This document shows, piece after piece, positions 8,800-18,445 of a DNA stretch of 64,000 nucleotides; the first letter of the stretch is position 1, and every line of letters begins with the position of its first letter. Position numbers and translations under genes: made by a program. Under the pieces are notes generated by a model. It had not been told where the DNA came from and did not search any database. It saw only the letters and a program-made list of their open reading frames with translations. The stretch comes from Sediminicola sp963974715. Lineage in GTDB: Bacteria > Bacteroidota > Bacteroidia > Flavobacteriales > Flavobacteriaceae. The stretch spans positions 1-64,000 of the forward strand of contig CAXBDK010000017.1 in the NCBI GenBank assembly GCA_963974715.1. The letters are read 5' to 3'.

Positions 8800-9672
8800 A
8801 TGGATTCAGTTACCGAACTATTGAAAATCCTTCAACTACAGGAACAGGGGAACAATACCTATATGGGAAATAGCAAGACCATAGGCAGTCCCAATGTTTT
8901 TGGGGGACAGGTACTGGCCCAGGCACTGAACGCCGCCTATAGGACCATCGATAACGGCAGGATAACACATTCGTTACATGCCTATTTTTTGGAAGCGGGC
9001 AAATTGGAGCTGCCCATTTTTTTTGAGGTGGCCATCATCAGGGATGGAGGAAGTTTTTCCACCCGTAGGGTGACCGCCCTACAGGAAGGAAAGATCATAT
9101 TTATCCTATCGGCCTCTTTTCATAGGGAAGAGGAAGGGTATGAACATCAAATGGAAATGAAACGGGACATTCCCCAACCGGAAGAACTGATGGGATGGCA
9201 GGACCTTCTGATCGAATATGGCGATTTCCTTCCGAAGGGGAGAAAGAGTTTCCTGGAGATCGAAAGACCTGTGGAATTTAAGCCTACCGTAATTCCAAAC
9301 CCCATGGACAAAAAGGACCTCCCACCGGTAAACGATGTTTGGTTTAAGGTAAAGGAACCCATCAATGGACTGTCACTTCCCTTAAAACAGCAGATTCTGA
9401 CCTATATTTCCGATTATAATATTCTCCCTACCACCTTACTGCCCAATGGCAGCGATGCGCATTACGGAAATGTACAAATGGCCAGTTTGGACCACTCCAT
9501 GTGGTTCTTCAGGGATTTTGATTTTGAGGACTGGATGCTGTTTTCATTGGAATCGCCCAGTGCCAATAAGGCCAGGGGTTTTGCGAGGGGCCATATTTAT
9601 TCCCGCACCGGTGAATTGATCGCCTCCGTGGCCCAGGAAGGCCTTATACGTCCCAAGACAGAGAAGGACTGA
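8800..9672 (+). CDS. tesB: Acyl-CoA thioesterase II (TesB family)
   Basis: This 290-residue double-hotdog protein hydrolyses acyl-CoA to free fatty acid and CoA. TesB hallmarks seen are VFGGQVLAQALNAAYRT near residue 30, SLHAYFLEAG near 52, RRVTALQEG in the first hotdog, and the second-domain segment ASLDHSMWFFRDFDF with SPSANKARGFARGHIYS near the C-terminus. Length agrees with E. coli TesB (about 286). The promoter -7 box decides the start. It converges with recQ, whose stop lies 16 bp beyond, so the two transcripts meet tail to tail. Confidence 0.9.
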   Translation: MDSVTELLKILQLQEQGNNTYMGNSKTIGSPNVFGGQVLAQALNAAYRTIDNGRITHSLHAYFLEAGKLELPIFFEVAIIRDGGSFSTRRVTALQEGKIIFILSASFHREEEGYEHQMEMKRDIPQPEELMGWQDLLIEYGDFLPKGRKSFLEIERPVEFKPTVIPNPMDKKDLPPVNDVWFKVKEPINGLSLPLKQQILTYISDYNILPTTLLPNGSDAHYGNVQMASLDHSMWFFRDFDFEDWMLFSLESPSANKARGFARGHIYSRTGELIASVAQEGLIRPKTEKD

Positions 9673-9688
9673 TCAGGTCACTTAGGTA

Positions 9689-11803
9689 TCACTGTTTTTC
9701 CTTCTCGATAATGGCCAGTGCCAAGCGGATGCTGGAATAGGGGATTTTTTCTTCCAAATGCTCAAAATAAGGCTTAAGGCCCTCAGGGGCTTCCAAAACA
9801 TCATGGGCTTTTTTTATCGCTTCCAGTTCCCCTTTGGCAAGGAACCGCTCAAGGTCCACATCCTTTCCCTGTAGGTATAATTGGGCCAAATGGGAATAGA
9901 TGGTGGTATCCTTTAAATTCCGCTCCTGGGCAATGGTTTCCACATCCAAACCATCCTGATAGAGTCCGTAGGTGACCATAAGGGTATCCGATTTTTTCCG
10001 ACCCTTGTCCTTTTCTTCCATAAAAGCCTTTATTTCGGATATAAAAGCATCGCCGTACACCTCCATTTTCCGTTGTCCCACTCCGCTTATACTTAGAAAA
10101 TCGTTTTCGGAAAGGGGACGTTCGGCCTCTAGTTCCTTTAAGGTGGCGTCACTAAAGATCAGGTAGGCGGGGATGTTCCCTTCCAATGCCAGTTTAAGGC
10201 GTAACAGGCGTAACCGTTCAAAGAGGGATCCGGTCTTTTTCGGGCCCGATTTTGTTTCCTTACGCGCTTCCGGGGTTTCCTTTGCCAATAACGGCCTGGA
10301 CATCTGGACCTTCATTCCTTGGAAAAGTACCGCTTTGGAAAAATTGGTGAGCCGTAACGCATTGTGCTCATGAAAGGCGATCTCACAGAATCCTTGGTCC
10401 ATCAGTTGGATGATATAATGCTGCCAGTCTTTCCAGGAAACATCCTTCCCGATCCCATAGGAAGGGAGGCTATCATAATTTTTATCCATGATATGCGCAT
10501 TGTGGGAACCCCTCAATACATCTATAACGGTTCCCATGGCCTCCTTTTCCTTTAATCGGGCCATAACGGAAAGGGCTTTTTGTGCCAAGATCGTACCATC
10601 GAAGAACTGTGGGGGATTCTGGCAGACATCACAGTTGCCACAATTGGTTTCCAACAGCTCCCCAAAATAGCTGAGCAAGATCCTTCTTCGGCAACTGCTG
10701 GCCTCCGAAAATTGTTTCATCCGGTCCAATTTGGCCATCTGTAGGTCCTCATTGGCGGCCCCTACCATAAATTTTCGTAGCTGCAGCACGTCCGCATAGC
10801 TGTGGAACAACAAGGCCCTTGCCTTGGACCCATCCCGGCCCGAACGCCCTATCTCTTGGTAATAGCCCTCCAAATTTTTGGGCATATTGTAATGGATCAC
10901 CCAACGGACGTTGGACTTATCGATTCCCATTCCAAATGCAACGGTGGCACAGACCACCTTTACCCTGTCGAATATAAAATCTTCCTGTACTTGGGTACGT
11001 TCCCCAAAATCAAGGCCCGCATGGTACGCATGCGCCTTCAGCCCTTTTTGCTCCAATCGGGCCTGTAGCTGTTCGGTCGACTTGCGGCTTAGGCAATATA
11101 TGATGCCGGCCTGTTCGGGCCGGGCCGCTATAAAATCCATTATCTGTCCAACCCGGTCGTTCGCGGGGCGTACCTCCAGATAAATGTTCTTTCTATCGAA
11201 GGAGGTCAGGTATTGTTTGGCATCGGGAATGCCCAATTGCTCCATGATGTCCTGTCTGGTGGCCTTATCGGCCGTAGCGGTAAGCGCAATAATGGGCGTA
11301 TTCGGAAGGCTTGCCTTTAAAAAGGACAATTGTTGGTAGGAAGGGCGAAAATCGTGGCCCCAAGAAGAGATGCAATGGGCTTCGTCGATCGCAATGGCCG
11401 ATATGTACCGGGACCTTAAAATGGGATCGAGGGATTTTAAGCTCTCGGGAGCGACATATAACAGTTTGAGTTTGGAGGAGGCCACATCCTCCAAAATCTG
11501 TTGCTGTTCCGGGCCTTCTTGACTGCTGTTGTAATAAGCGGCCTCGATCCCGTTCAGCCTAAGCCCGTCCACCTGATCTTTCATCAGTGCGATCAAGGGG
11601 GATATGACCAGGGTAACCCCCTCCAATAATACAGCAGGCAATTGGAAACAAATGGATTTTCCCCCGCCCGTGGGCATGATCACCATACAGTCCTTTTGGT
11701 CCAGCACAGACCGGATGATCTCTTCCTGTTGGTTCCGGAAGCTATCAAAACCGAAATATTTCTTTAGGGTGCTATGTAGTAGGTCGTTTTCGTAAACGGG
11801 CAT
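9689..11803 (-). CDS. recQ: ATP-dependent DNA helicase RecQ
   Basis: This 704-residue 3'-5' DNA helicase acts in recombination and replication-fork repair. The helicase core shows MPTGGGKS (motif I), DEAHCISSWGHDFRPSY (motif II plus the aromatic-rich loop), LTATAD and QEIGRSGRDG. The RecQ-C-terminal zinc module contains CRRRILLSYFGE with CGNCDVC. The HRDC domain spans roughly residues 525-605 (PLSENDFLSISGVGQRKMEVYG). A further C-terminal helix-turn-helix region resembles that of longer RecQ proteins (TIYSHLAQLYLQG). The ORF is open to 11824 from a TTG, but that codon lies in the -7 promoter box, so the ATG at 11803 (MPVYENDLL) is chosen. Confidence 0.93.
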   Translation of the reverse strand: MPVYENDLLHSTLKKYFGFDSFRNQQEEIIRSVLDQKDCMVIMPTGGGKSICFQLPAVLLEGVTLVISPLIALMKDQVDGLRLNGIEAAYYNSSQEGPEQQQILEDVASSKLKLLYVAPESLKSLDPILRSRYISAIAIDEAHCISSWGHDFRPSYQQLSFLKASLPNTPIIALTATADKATRQDIMEQLGIPDAKQYLTSFDRKNIYLEVRPANDRVGQIMDFIAARPEQAGIIYCLSRKSTEQLQARLEQKGLKAHAYHAGLDFGERTQVQEDFIFDRVKVVCATVAFGMGIDKSNVRWVIHYNMPKNLEGYYQEIGRSGRDGSKARALLFHSYADVLQLRKFMVGAANEDLQMAKLDRMKQFSEASSCRRRILLSYFGELLETNCGNCDVCQNPPQFFDGTILAQKALSVMARLKEKEAMGTVIDVLRGSHNAHIMDKNYDSLPSYGIGKDVSWKDWQHYIIQLMDQGFCEIAFHEHNALRLTNFSKAVLFQGMKVQMSRPLLAKETPEARKETKSGPKKTGSLFERLRLLRLKLALEGNIPAYLIFSDATLKELEAERPLSENDFLSISGVGQRKMEVYGDAFISEIKAFMEEKDKGRKKSDTLMVTYGLYQDGLDVETIAQERNLKDTTIYSHLAQLYLQGKDVDLERFLAKGELEAIKKAHDVLEAPEGLKPYFEHLEEKIPYSSIRLALAIIEKEKQ

Positions 11804-11821
11804 GGTAAAATTTTGGTTGTC

Positions 11822-11829
11822 CAAAATTA
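11822..11829 (-). promoter_or_regulatory. -7 promoter element of recQ
   Basis: On the minus strand TAATTTTG matches the Bacteroidetes -7 consensus and overlaps the alternative TTG start of recQ, favouring the ATG at 11803. Confidence 0.55.
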
Positions 11830-12000
11830 AGGCTATTTTAAAGTTTAGGAAACCTGCATGTCGTATTTTTTAAAGGGAAAGCGGATTTTTAGCGAACGGT
11901 AGGCGCTATTACATATTAAAAATTCGACCCAATAAGGGCGGTAAGGGGGCGGCCTTGTTATTTTCGGACGGCCCCTTGGACTCCAACGGAAGGAATCAAC

Positions 12001-12008
12001 TACCTTTG
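12001..12008 (+). promoter_or_regulatory. -7 promoter element of DEAD-box helicase 1
   Basis: TACCTTTG lies 15 bp before the ATG at 12024. It argues against the upstream in-frame start at 11955. Confidence 0.6.
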
Positions 12009-12023
12009 CCCAAAATTTCACCC

Positions 12024-13373
12024 ATGGGCACTTTTGAGGATTTCAATATTTCCGACCAATTACAATATGCGATCGCCGATCTTGGTTTCAAGGACCCTAC
12101 CCCCATTCAGGAAGGGTCATTTTCGGTGATCCTTAGTGGAAAGGATATGTTGGGGATCGCACAGACCGGGACGGGAAAGACCTTTGCCTATATGCTTCCC
12201 TTGTTGCAGGACCTGAAGTTTTCCAAGCAGACCAACCCCCGGATCTTGGTCCTGGTGCCCACACGGGAACTGGTGGTACAGGTAGTGGAACAGATCCGTG
12301 CTTTTGCCAAATACCTGTCCGTTAGGGTAGTGGGGGTGTACGGCGGGGTGAACATGAACGGGCAGGCACAAGAGGTGGCCCAAGGTGCCGATATTGTGGT
12401 GGCCACTCCCGGAAGACTCTACGACCTTGTGCTGAACAGGGCATTACAGCTAAAATCGGTCAAAAAACTGGTAATCGATGAAGTGGACGTGATGTTGGAT
12501 CTGGGTTTTCGGTTTCAACTGATAAATATTTTCGAACTGTTGCCCGAACGTCGTCAGAACATTATGTTTTCGGCGACCATGACGGACGATGTGGATGCCC
12601 TCATAAACGATTTTTTTGTAAATCCCCTAAAAATATCCATTGCGGTAAGTGGCACCCCTTTGGAAAATATTCAACAACAGGTATACGCGGTGCCCAATTT
12701 CCATACCAAGATCAATTTGTTGAAACATTTGTTAAAGGACCGACAAGTGTTCAGTAAGGTGCTGATTTTTGTGCCCAATAAAAAAACGGCGGATACCGTT
12801 TTCGAACATCTTAAGGAACCCTATGGGGAGGAAGCTTGTGTGATCCACTCCAACAAGACACAGAATTACCGTTTGCGGTCCATCAACCAGTTCGATGAGG
12901 GCAAGAACAGGATTTTGGTCGCCACCGATGTTATGGCCAGGGGATTGGACCTGGAAAAGATCACCCATGTCATCAATTTTGATACCCCCAACTATCCCGA
13001 GAACTATATGCACCGCATAGGAAGAACGGGCAGGGCATCGGAACAGGGAACTTCCATTCTGTTCCATACCGAAAAGGAAACGCCCTATAAGGAGGCCATC
13101 GAAACGTTGATGGACCATACCATTCCCCAGATGGATTTTCCCGACCAGGTTCCCATTTCCGACGTACTTACCGCCGAGGAACGACCTAAAATGGTGGAGA
13201 CCAATAATCCGGAACTACGGGCGGAGGAAGCGGGATCTGGTTTTCACCAGAAAAAGGAAAAGAATGCCAAGACCAATCAGGGAGGTTCCTATAAACGGAT
13301 CATTGCACAAAAGTACAAAAAGCCCAAAACAAGGGGAGACAAGAATTTTAATAAACGCAACAAGCGAAAATAA
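12024..13373 (+). CDS. DEAD-box RNA helicase 1 (DEVD variant)
   Basis: This 449-residue ATP-dependent RNA helicase has the Q motif (FKDPTPIQ), motif I AQTGTGKT, motif Ia PTRELVVQV, motif III FSATMTDD and motif VI HRIGRTGR. Motif II reads VIDEVDVMLD, so the classical DEAD is DEVD; the catalytic Asp-Glu pair is kept. A lysine-rich tail of about 60 residues follows residue 390 and probably binds RNA. Such helicases remodel rRNA precursors and mRNA, often under cold stress. It is divergent from recQ. Two more DEAD-box proteins lie within 5 kb, each a distinct subtype rather than a tandem copy. Confidence 0.9.
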   Translation: MGTFEDFNISDQLQYAIADLGFKDPTPIQEGSFSVILSGKDMLGIAQTGTGKTFAYMLPLLQDLKFSKQTNPRILVLVPTRELVVQVVEQIRAFAKYLSVRVVGVYGGVNMNGQAQEVAQGADIVVATPGRLYDLVLNRALQLKSVKKLVIDEVDVMLDLGFRFQLINIFELLPERRQNIMFSATMTDDVDALINDFFVNPLKISIAVSGTPLENIQQQVYAVPNFHTKINLLKHLLKDRQVFSKVLIFVPNKKTADTVFEHLKEPYGEEACVIHSNKTQNYRLRSINQFDEGKNRILVATDVMARGLDLEKITHVINFDTPNYPENYMHRIGRTGRASEQGTSILFHTEKETPYKEAIETLMDHTIPQMDFPDQVPISDVLTAEERPKMVETNNPELRAEEAGSGFHQKKEKNAKTNQGGSYKRIIAQKYKKPKTRGDKNFNKRNKRK

Positions 13374-13413
13374 AAGGGAGGGGCCTAAACTTTTAGATGA
13401 TCTTTAGGGAACC

Positions 13414-14874
13414 TTAGAGTGTTTTCAGGTATTCCAAGAGCGCTAGGCGTTCCGTATCCGTAAGCACATCCCCAAAGGTATGTCCCCCATTTCCATAGCC
13501 CCTTAGGCCGGTATCATAGGTGTTTTTGTCCTTTTTGCCGCTTTCCACCGTATACTTCCATCCAAGTTTCATTTGATCGTAATCGGTATTGACGAATGTC
13601 CTGCTCCAGAGTGCCGGCCTGTTCTTGCTGTTCAGCACATCCATAAGGGTGGGCACCGATGCATTGTGGAAATAGGGGGCGGTTGCCCAGACCCCGTCCA
13701 ACGGGGGTGCAATGTATCCGCCCTCGGGCAGGATATTGATGGCATCCGTACCACTTCCAAAATAACCATTGTTGAACCAGTCCAGGAAGTACGAGTTCAA
13801 TGGCGTGTTTTCGGTGTAATGATTTGAAAGCTCGGGATCGGTCTTTACGGTCTTAAGGGATACCAGGTAATTGGGATAGGAAGGGGTGTCCCCATAGGTG
13901 CCGTGGCAAGTGGCACAATGGTTGCCAAAAACCACCTTTCCATTATCGGCCAGCTCCCCATCAATGGAAAACGGATATTCCGGTGCTTCCAGGCTTTTTA
14001 TATAGGCAAGGACATCGGGCATCCTTTGATCTACCTCCCGTGCCTTTTCCACATCGGTAAGGGTAAGCAAACTGGCCCCTATAAACGATTTACAGAAATC
14101 GTTCCTCCCGATTGCCGTATAGAACAGGGCATTTTTCTTTTTCAACAACCACCATGCGGGCACATCGGCCGGGATCACATCTTCGCCGACCGCCACATAA
14201 GGGGTGTCGCTCCATTCCAGGTTGTCCTTGTTCCTATGGGAGATGAGCACTTCCGTGATCTTATTGGCGGTATTTACCCCGCGACTTTTGGTGATGGTCT
14301 TTGGTCCAATGGCCACAATGCTCTTTCGAAACTGCTCGTATGCTTGCCATTCCTCGCTTTCTTGACCGTTGTAGAGATACGATATGGCCGCGCTAAGTGC
14401 AGGTTCCAAACTGGCGCGGTTCATTGTAAAGTCGCCATCATGGCTGCCCAGGCCTACCACATATTCCCCGTTGATCTTGGCGGAATGGCAGTTAAGGCAG
14501 TTGGGGGCCACTATCCGGACCCCGTTGGGTGCGGTCACAGCGGTATAATTGTAACCGATGACGGCATTGTCCCCGGTCCGCTCCAGATCGTTCAACAGAT
14601 CTTCCCCATTGGCCAGGACATAGGCATTGTAAGGGATGCCCGAACTCATGTAATCACCGGAATATAGGTATTCCTTTCCGGCGACCGGATCACCGGCTCT
14701 TTGGGGGTAGCTGGGAATGGGGCTCACTTCCAAAACCTCGGGCGTGGGATCGGGTGGGGGGGTGCCATTATCCACGACCGACTCCAAATTGTCCTTGGAA
14801 CAGGAGGTGGCGGATAGGACAAGGACCAAAAGCCCCGCCATTAATTTGCCCAGATTGGAAGTGGTAACGTACAT
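13414..14874 (-). CDS. Di-haem c-type cytochrome lipoprotein
   Basis: This 486-residue exported protein starts with a lipoprotein signal (hydrophobic GLLVLVLSATSC, Cys near residue 25). It has two CxxCH haem-attachment sites, CLNCH near residue 127 and CATCH near 320, as in di-haem cytochromes of the peroxidase or thiosulfate-oxidising type. The C-terminal segment (IAPPLDGVWATAPYFHNASVPTL) resembles the cytochrome c peroxidase/MauG-related domain, where APYFHNAS is frequent. It probably sits in the periplasm or on the inner face of the outer membrane and moves electrons; the substrate is unknown. A second in-frame ATG at 14841 is possible. It is a single gene that converges with DEAD-box helicase 1. 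Confidence 0.82.
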   Translation of the reverse strand: MYVTTSNLGKLMAGLLVLVLSATSCSKDNLESVVDNGTPPPDPTPEVLEVSPIPSYPQRAGDPVAGKEYLYSGDYMSSGIPYNAYVLANGEDLLNDLERTGDNAVIGYNYTAVTAPNGVRIVAPNCLNCHSAKINGEYVVGLGSHDGDFTMNRASLEPALSAAISYLYNGQESEEWQAYEQFRKSIVAIGPKTITKSRGVNTANKITEVLISHRNKDNLEWSDTPYVAVGEDVIPADVPAWWLLKKKNALFYTAIGRNDFCKSFIGASLLTLTDVEKAREVDQRMPDVLAYIKSLEAPEYPFSIDGELADNGKVVFGNHCATCHGTYGDTPSYPNYLVSLKTVKTDPELSNHYTENTPLNSYFLDWFNNGYFGSGTDAINILPEGGYIAPPLDGVWATAPYFHNASVPTLMDVLNSKNRPALWSRTFVNTDYDQMKLGWKYTVESGKKDKNTYDTGLRGYGNGGHTFGDVLTDTERLALLEYLKTL

Positions 14875-15060
14875 AACTATTTACATAAATGCCACGGAAA
14901 GGTACTCCTAGTTGGCCGTTTAAGGAATTTTGTCCGATGCAAGGAAGGTATTTTTCGATTAAAGGAAGGTTATAAACGGTATTCTTCCGCTAAAATGTTA
15001 AGCTTTTGCAAATTCGCCCATATTTTTGGACGCTCGTTCGCCTGTCCATTTTAGAACCCA

Positions 15061-15068
15061 TAAGTTTG
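15061..15068 (+). promoter_or_regulatory. -7 promoter element of the FKBP gene
   Basis: TAAGTTTG matches TAnnTTTG 40 bp upstream of the ATG at 15109. Confidence 0.5.
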
Positions 15069-15108
15069 TAAGTATACGAATTATTGAAAATTATAAGTTA
15101 CTGGAATT

Positions 15109-15537
15109 ATGGGAAAAGTTAAGGAAAATGACACAGTACAGGTACATTACACGGGAAAACTGGATACCGGGGAGGTATTCGACAGTTCTTTGCAAAGGGA
15201 ACCTATAAAAGTGACCCTGGGACAGGGTGCCCTTATCCCAGGTCTTGAAAAAGGACTGATCGATATGGAACCCAACGAGACCAAGACCGTAAAGGTGCCT
15301 ATGGAAGAAGCCTATGGGGAAATACAAAAGGAGCTGTTCCATTCCGTCAAAAAAAGTGACCTGCCCGAGGATATCCAACCAGAAGTGGGGATGGGACTTT
15401 TGGCGAAGAACCCCGACGGTACCGAGAATAAATTAAGGATAGCCGCCGTGGAAGAGGACCATATCATTATCGATGCCAATCATCCGCTAGCGGGAAAAGA
15501 CCTTATTTTTGACCTACAACTGGTGGAAATACAATAA
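15109..15537 (+). CDS. FKBP-type peptidyl-prolyl cis-trans isomerase (SlyD-like)
   Basis: This 142-residue cytoplasmic chaperone-isomerase has FKBP motifs VQVHYTGKLDTGEVFDSS near the N-terminus and GQGALIPGLEKGLIDM near residue 45. An inserted-flap region then reads VPMEEAYGEIQKELFHSVKKSDLP, as in SlyD/FkpB. The C-terminal half returns to the FKBP sheet (VEEDHIIIDANHPLAGKDLIFDLQL), again the SlyD signature with NHPLAGK. The metal-binding histidine-rich tail of E. coli SlyD is absent. It catalyses prolyl isomerisation during folding. It is a single gene with its own promoter and terminator. Confidence 0.92.
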   Translation: MGKVKENDTVQVHYTGKLDTGEVFDSSLQREPIKVTLGQGALIPGLEKGLIDMEPNETKTVKVPMEEAYGEIQKELFHSVKKSDLPEDIQPEVGMGLLAKNPDGTENKLRIAAVEEDHIIIDANHPLAGKDLIFDLQLVEIQ

Positions 15538-15571
15538 TATGTAGGGATTTTCAATTAAAATCCATTCAAAG

Positions 15572-15595
15572 ACCGCCCAAATGAGGCGGTTTTTT
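15572..15595 (+). terminator. Rho-independent terminator of the FKBP gene
   Basis: ACCGCC pairs with GGCGGT around a 7-nt loop, followed by a run of T residues. Confidence 0.82.
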
Positions 15596-15693
15596 ATGGA
15601 ATACGGTATACCGTTTATAGGAATAGCGGCCCCTTTCCCCCAAACGACCATTGCTTTCTGTGAATAAACCGTGGCATTGGGAACAAGACCGAC

Positions 15694-15701
15694 TATCTTT
15701 G
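15694..15701 (+). promoter_or_regulatory. -7 promoter element of DEAD-box helicase 2
   Basis: TATCTTTG matches the -7 consensus 19 bp before the ATG at 15721. Confidence 0.55.
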
Positions 15702-15720
15702 CAAAAAATAGTGCACTATT

Positions 15721-17040
15721 ATGTCGACTACCTTTGCCCAATTGGGAGTAGGGCCCTTGCTCCAAAAAAGTCTGGGAGACCTACAATTTGTCCAACCTAC
15801 AGAAATACAGCAACAGGTAATACCATTGTTGTTGGGACAGAAGGGGGATATTGTGGCATTGGCACGGACAGGTACCGGAAAAACGGCCGCCTTTGGATTG
15901 CCCTTGTTGCAGTTAATGGATACGGAAACACCCTCGGTGCAGGCGGTGGTGCTTGCGCCCACAAGGGAACTGGGACAGCAGATATACAACGACCTGATCT
16001 CTTTTTCCACCTATCTGCCCTCCGTTTCCGTGGCCAGTATCTGTGGTGGCATTCCCATAAAACCACAGATAGAGCGACTTAAAGGAACTACCCATATCGT
16101 AGTGGCCACACCGGGACGGTTGATCGATCTTATAAAGAGAGGGGCCATCAATATTAAAATGTGCCAATACCTCGTGCTTGATGAGGCGGATGAAATGGTA
16201 ACATCCCTAAAGGAGGGCTTGGACGACATTATAAAAGAACTTCCCAAGAAACGGAGGACCTTTCTATTTTCAGCTACCATGCCAGGGGCCGTCAAACAAT
16301 TGGTCAACAATTACATGTCCAAGGACGTGCAGATCCTGAACGTTGGCATGGAGACCATAGGGCACCAAGGCATCGATCATATCTATAGCGTGGTGGAACC
16401 GATCGAAAAATTGGAGGTGCTGATGCATTTTCTGGGCAGTAGGGAAGGGGAGCGGGGCATCATTTTCTGTAAGACCAAGGCGGCCGTAAACAAACTCGCC
16501 AAAAACCTGGCCATCAATAAATTTTCTGTGGGGGCCTTGCACGGGAGCCTGGCACAACCCGTTCGGGACCGTATTATGGGACAGTTCAGGGAAGGGCACA
16601 TACATATTTTGGTGGCGACCGATCTGGCCGCACGCGGACTGGACATAAAGGAGACCGCCTATGTGGTAAACTATCATTTGCCGGAGGTCCGGGAGACCTA
16701 TGTACACAGGAGCGGCCGTACCGCCAGGGCAGGGGCCAAGGGAACTTCCCTCACCATCCTGCAGAAAGGGGAAGAGCAGGAACTGTCGGCCTTTCAGGAA
16801 GCATTGGGCATTGTTTTTACGCCCCTCCCTAAAGTTGGGGAAAGGGAAATGGAGGAACACAACGCCCTGTTATGGGCCAAAAAAATATTCAAGACCAGAC
16901 CCGATCAAGAAATTTCACCGGCATTTAGGGAACGGATACAGACCGTATTCCATCACCTGACCAAAGAGGAACTGATTTTAAAAATACTGACGGACCATAT
17001 GGGCCAGCACAATTCTTCGACCCTTAAGGGAGGAAATTAA
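15721..17040 (+). CDS. DEAD-box RNA helicase 2
   Basis: This 439-residue RNA helicase has a full motif set. The Q motif region is FVQPTEIQQQ, motif I ARTGTGKT, motif Ia PTRELGQQ, motif II LDEADEM, motif III FSATMPG and motif VI HRSGRTARAG. It is of the general DeaD/CsdA/RhlE-like core type, with only about 70 residues after motif VI and no recognisable RNA-binding extension. It probably unwinds structured RNA in ribosome assembly or decay. The third DEAD-box gene starts 66 bp after its stop and may be co-transcribed. The two differ clearly in sequence, so this is not a recent duplication. Confidence 0.92.
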   Translation: MSTTFAQLGVGPLLQKSLGDLQFVQPTEIQQQVIPLLLGQKGDIVALARTGTGKTAAFGLPLLQLMDTETPSVQAVVLAPTRELGQQIYNDLISFSTYLPSVSVASICGGIPIKPQIERLKGTTHIVVATPGRLIDLIKRGAINIKMCQYLVLDEADEMVTSLKEGLDDIIKELPKKRRTFLFSATMPGAVKQLVNNYMSKDVQILNVGMETIGHQGIDHIYSVVEPIEKLEVLMHFLGSREGERGIIFCKTKAAVNKLAKNLAINKFSVGALHGSLAQPVRDRIMGQFREGHIHILVATDLAARGLDIKETAYVVNYHLPEVRETYVHRSGRTARAGAKGTSLTILQKGEEQELSAFQEALGIVFTPLPKVGEREMEEHNALLWAKKIFKTRPDQEISPAFRERIQTVFHHLTKEELILKILTDHMGQHNSSTLKGGN

Positions 17041-17106
17041 CTTCCGCGTCCGGTCCGAAAAACAAATGTGCCCCTAGGAACGGGGCAATCCAATTAAAAA
17101 TTTATT

Positions 17107-18417
17107 ATGGCGAACTCCATCAAGGAACAACAGGATATTCTGGAAAAACTGAATATTTACGAACTGAACCCTATGCAACAAGAGGCCCTTAGGGCTATAG
17201 GGGAACATACGAATATCATGGTGCTTTCCCCTACCGGCACCGGAAAGACACTGGCATTCCTGTTACCGCTCATAGACCGGCTGGACCCTGAAATCAGCGA
17301 AGTACAGGCCTTGATACTGGTTCCGTCAAGGGAACTGGCCATTCAGATAGAACAGGTAGTACGGGAAATGGGCACCGGTTATAAAGTGAATGCCGTGTAC
17401 GGTGGAAGGGCCATTTCCAAGGATAAACTGGAACTGAAACATACCCCTGCCATCCTCATAGGCACGCCGGGAAGGATCGCGGACCATTTTGGACAGCAAC
17501 GTTTTGCCACTTCCCATATCAAGACCTTGGTATTGGACGAGTTCGACAAATCGTTGGAAACAGGTTTTGAGGAGGAAATGAAATACATTATTGGACTGCT
17601 GCCCGCCATCAATAGGCGCATACTCACCTCGGCAACATTGGGGGTGACCATTCCGGGCTTTGTACGGTTGGACAAGCCGGTCATCATTGATCATCTCCAT
17701 GAAAGAACCTCCAAACTCGCACTGCGAACGGTCGTTTCCCCCTCTCAGAACAAACAGCGGACCCTGCTGCAACTTTTGGCCCATGTGGGAAACAGTCCGG
17801 GGATCATCTTTTGTAACCTCAGGCAGAGCATCGAAAAGTTGAGCAGCTTCTTGGACCACCACCAGATAGTACATGGATGTTTTCATGGGGAAATGGAACA
17901 GAAGGACAGGGAACGTTCCCTGATAAAGTTTAGGAACGGCAGTCACCAATTATTAGTGGCGACCGACTTGGCGGCCAGGGGAATCGATATTCCCGAAATG
18001 AAATTTATTGTCCATTATGAACTGCCCTATAAAAGTGGCGAGTTTACCCATAGAAATGGACGTACCGCAAGGGTGAATTCCAAGGGTACGGCCTTTATCA
18101 TGAAATGGGAGGACGAAAAGTTGCCCGATTTTATAGGGGAAGCGCCCGTACAGGATATTTCCAAGAGCGCGCCGGTAAAGCCGATCTATTGGGAAACCTT
18201 ATTTATCTCGGGGGGAAGAAAGGACAAAATATCCAAAGGGGATATCGCCGGACTCTTTTTTAAACAGGGACAGATCGACCAAGATCAGTTGGGGGTTATA
18301 GAACTTAAGAACGATTGCACCTTTGTGGCCGTTCCCAAAAGCATCGCGCCCCAGCTGGTGTCCACACTCAACAACAGTAGGTTAAAGAAAAAAAAGGTAC
18401 GGGTAACCGTATTATAA
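17107..18417 (+). CDS. DEAD-box RNA helicase 3 with DbpA-type C-terminal domain
   Basis: This 436-residue helicase has motif I SPTGTGKT, motif Ia PSRELAIQ, motif II LDEFDKS (DEFD instead of DEAD), motif III TSATLG and motif VI HRNGRTARV. After residue 355 the segment ETLFISGGRKDKISKGDIAG and the closing KKKKVRVTVL fit the DbpA/CsdA RNA-binding domain. In E. coli DbpA that domain recognises a 23S rRNA hairpin during large-subunit maturation. A DbpA-like role is therefore reasonable (inference from domain order). It directly follows DEAD-box helicase 2 on the same strand with no visible terminator between them. Confidence 0.9.
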   Translation: MANSIKEQQDILEKLNIYELNPMQQEALRAIGEHTNIMVLSPTGTGKTLAFLLPLIDRLDPEISEVQALILVPSRELAIQIEQVVREMGTGYKVNAVYGGRAISKDKLELKHTPAILIGTPGRIADHFGQQRFATSHIKTLVLDEFDKSLETGFEEEMKYIIGLLPAINRRILTSATLGVTIPGFVRLDKPVIIDHLHERTSKLALRTVVSPSQNKQRTLLQLLAHVGNSPGIIFCNLRQSIEKLSSFLDHHQIVHGCFHGEMEQKDRERSLIKFRNGSHQLLVATDLAARGIDIPEMKFIVHYELPYKSGEFTHRNGRTARVNSKGTAFIMKWEDEKLPDFIGEAPVQDISKSAPVKPIYWETLFISGGRKDKISKGDIAGLFFKQGQIDQDQLGVIELKNDCTFVAVPKSIAPQLVSTLNNSRLKKKKVRVTVL

Positions 18418-18445
18418 ATAGATTGCCCGTACACTTTAGGTCTTA

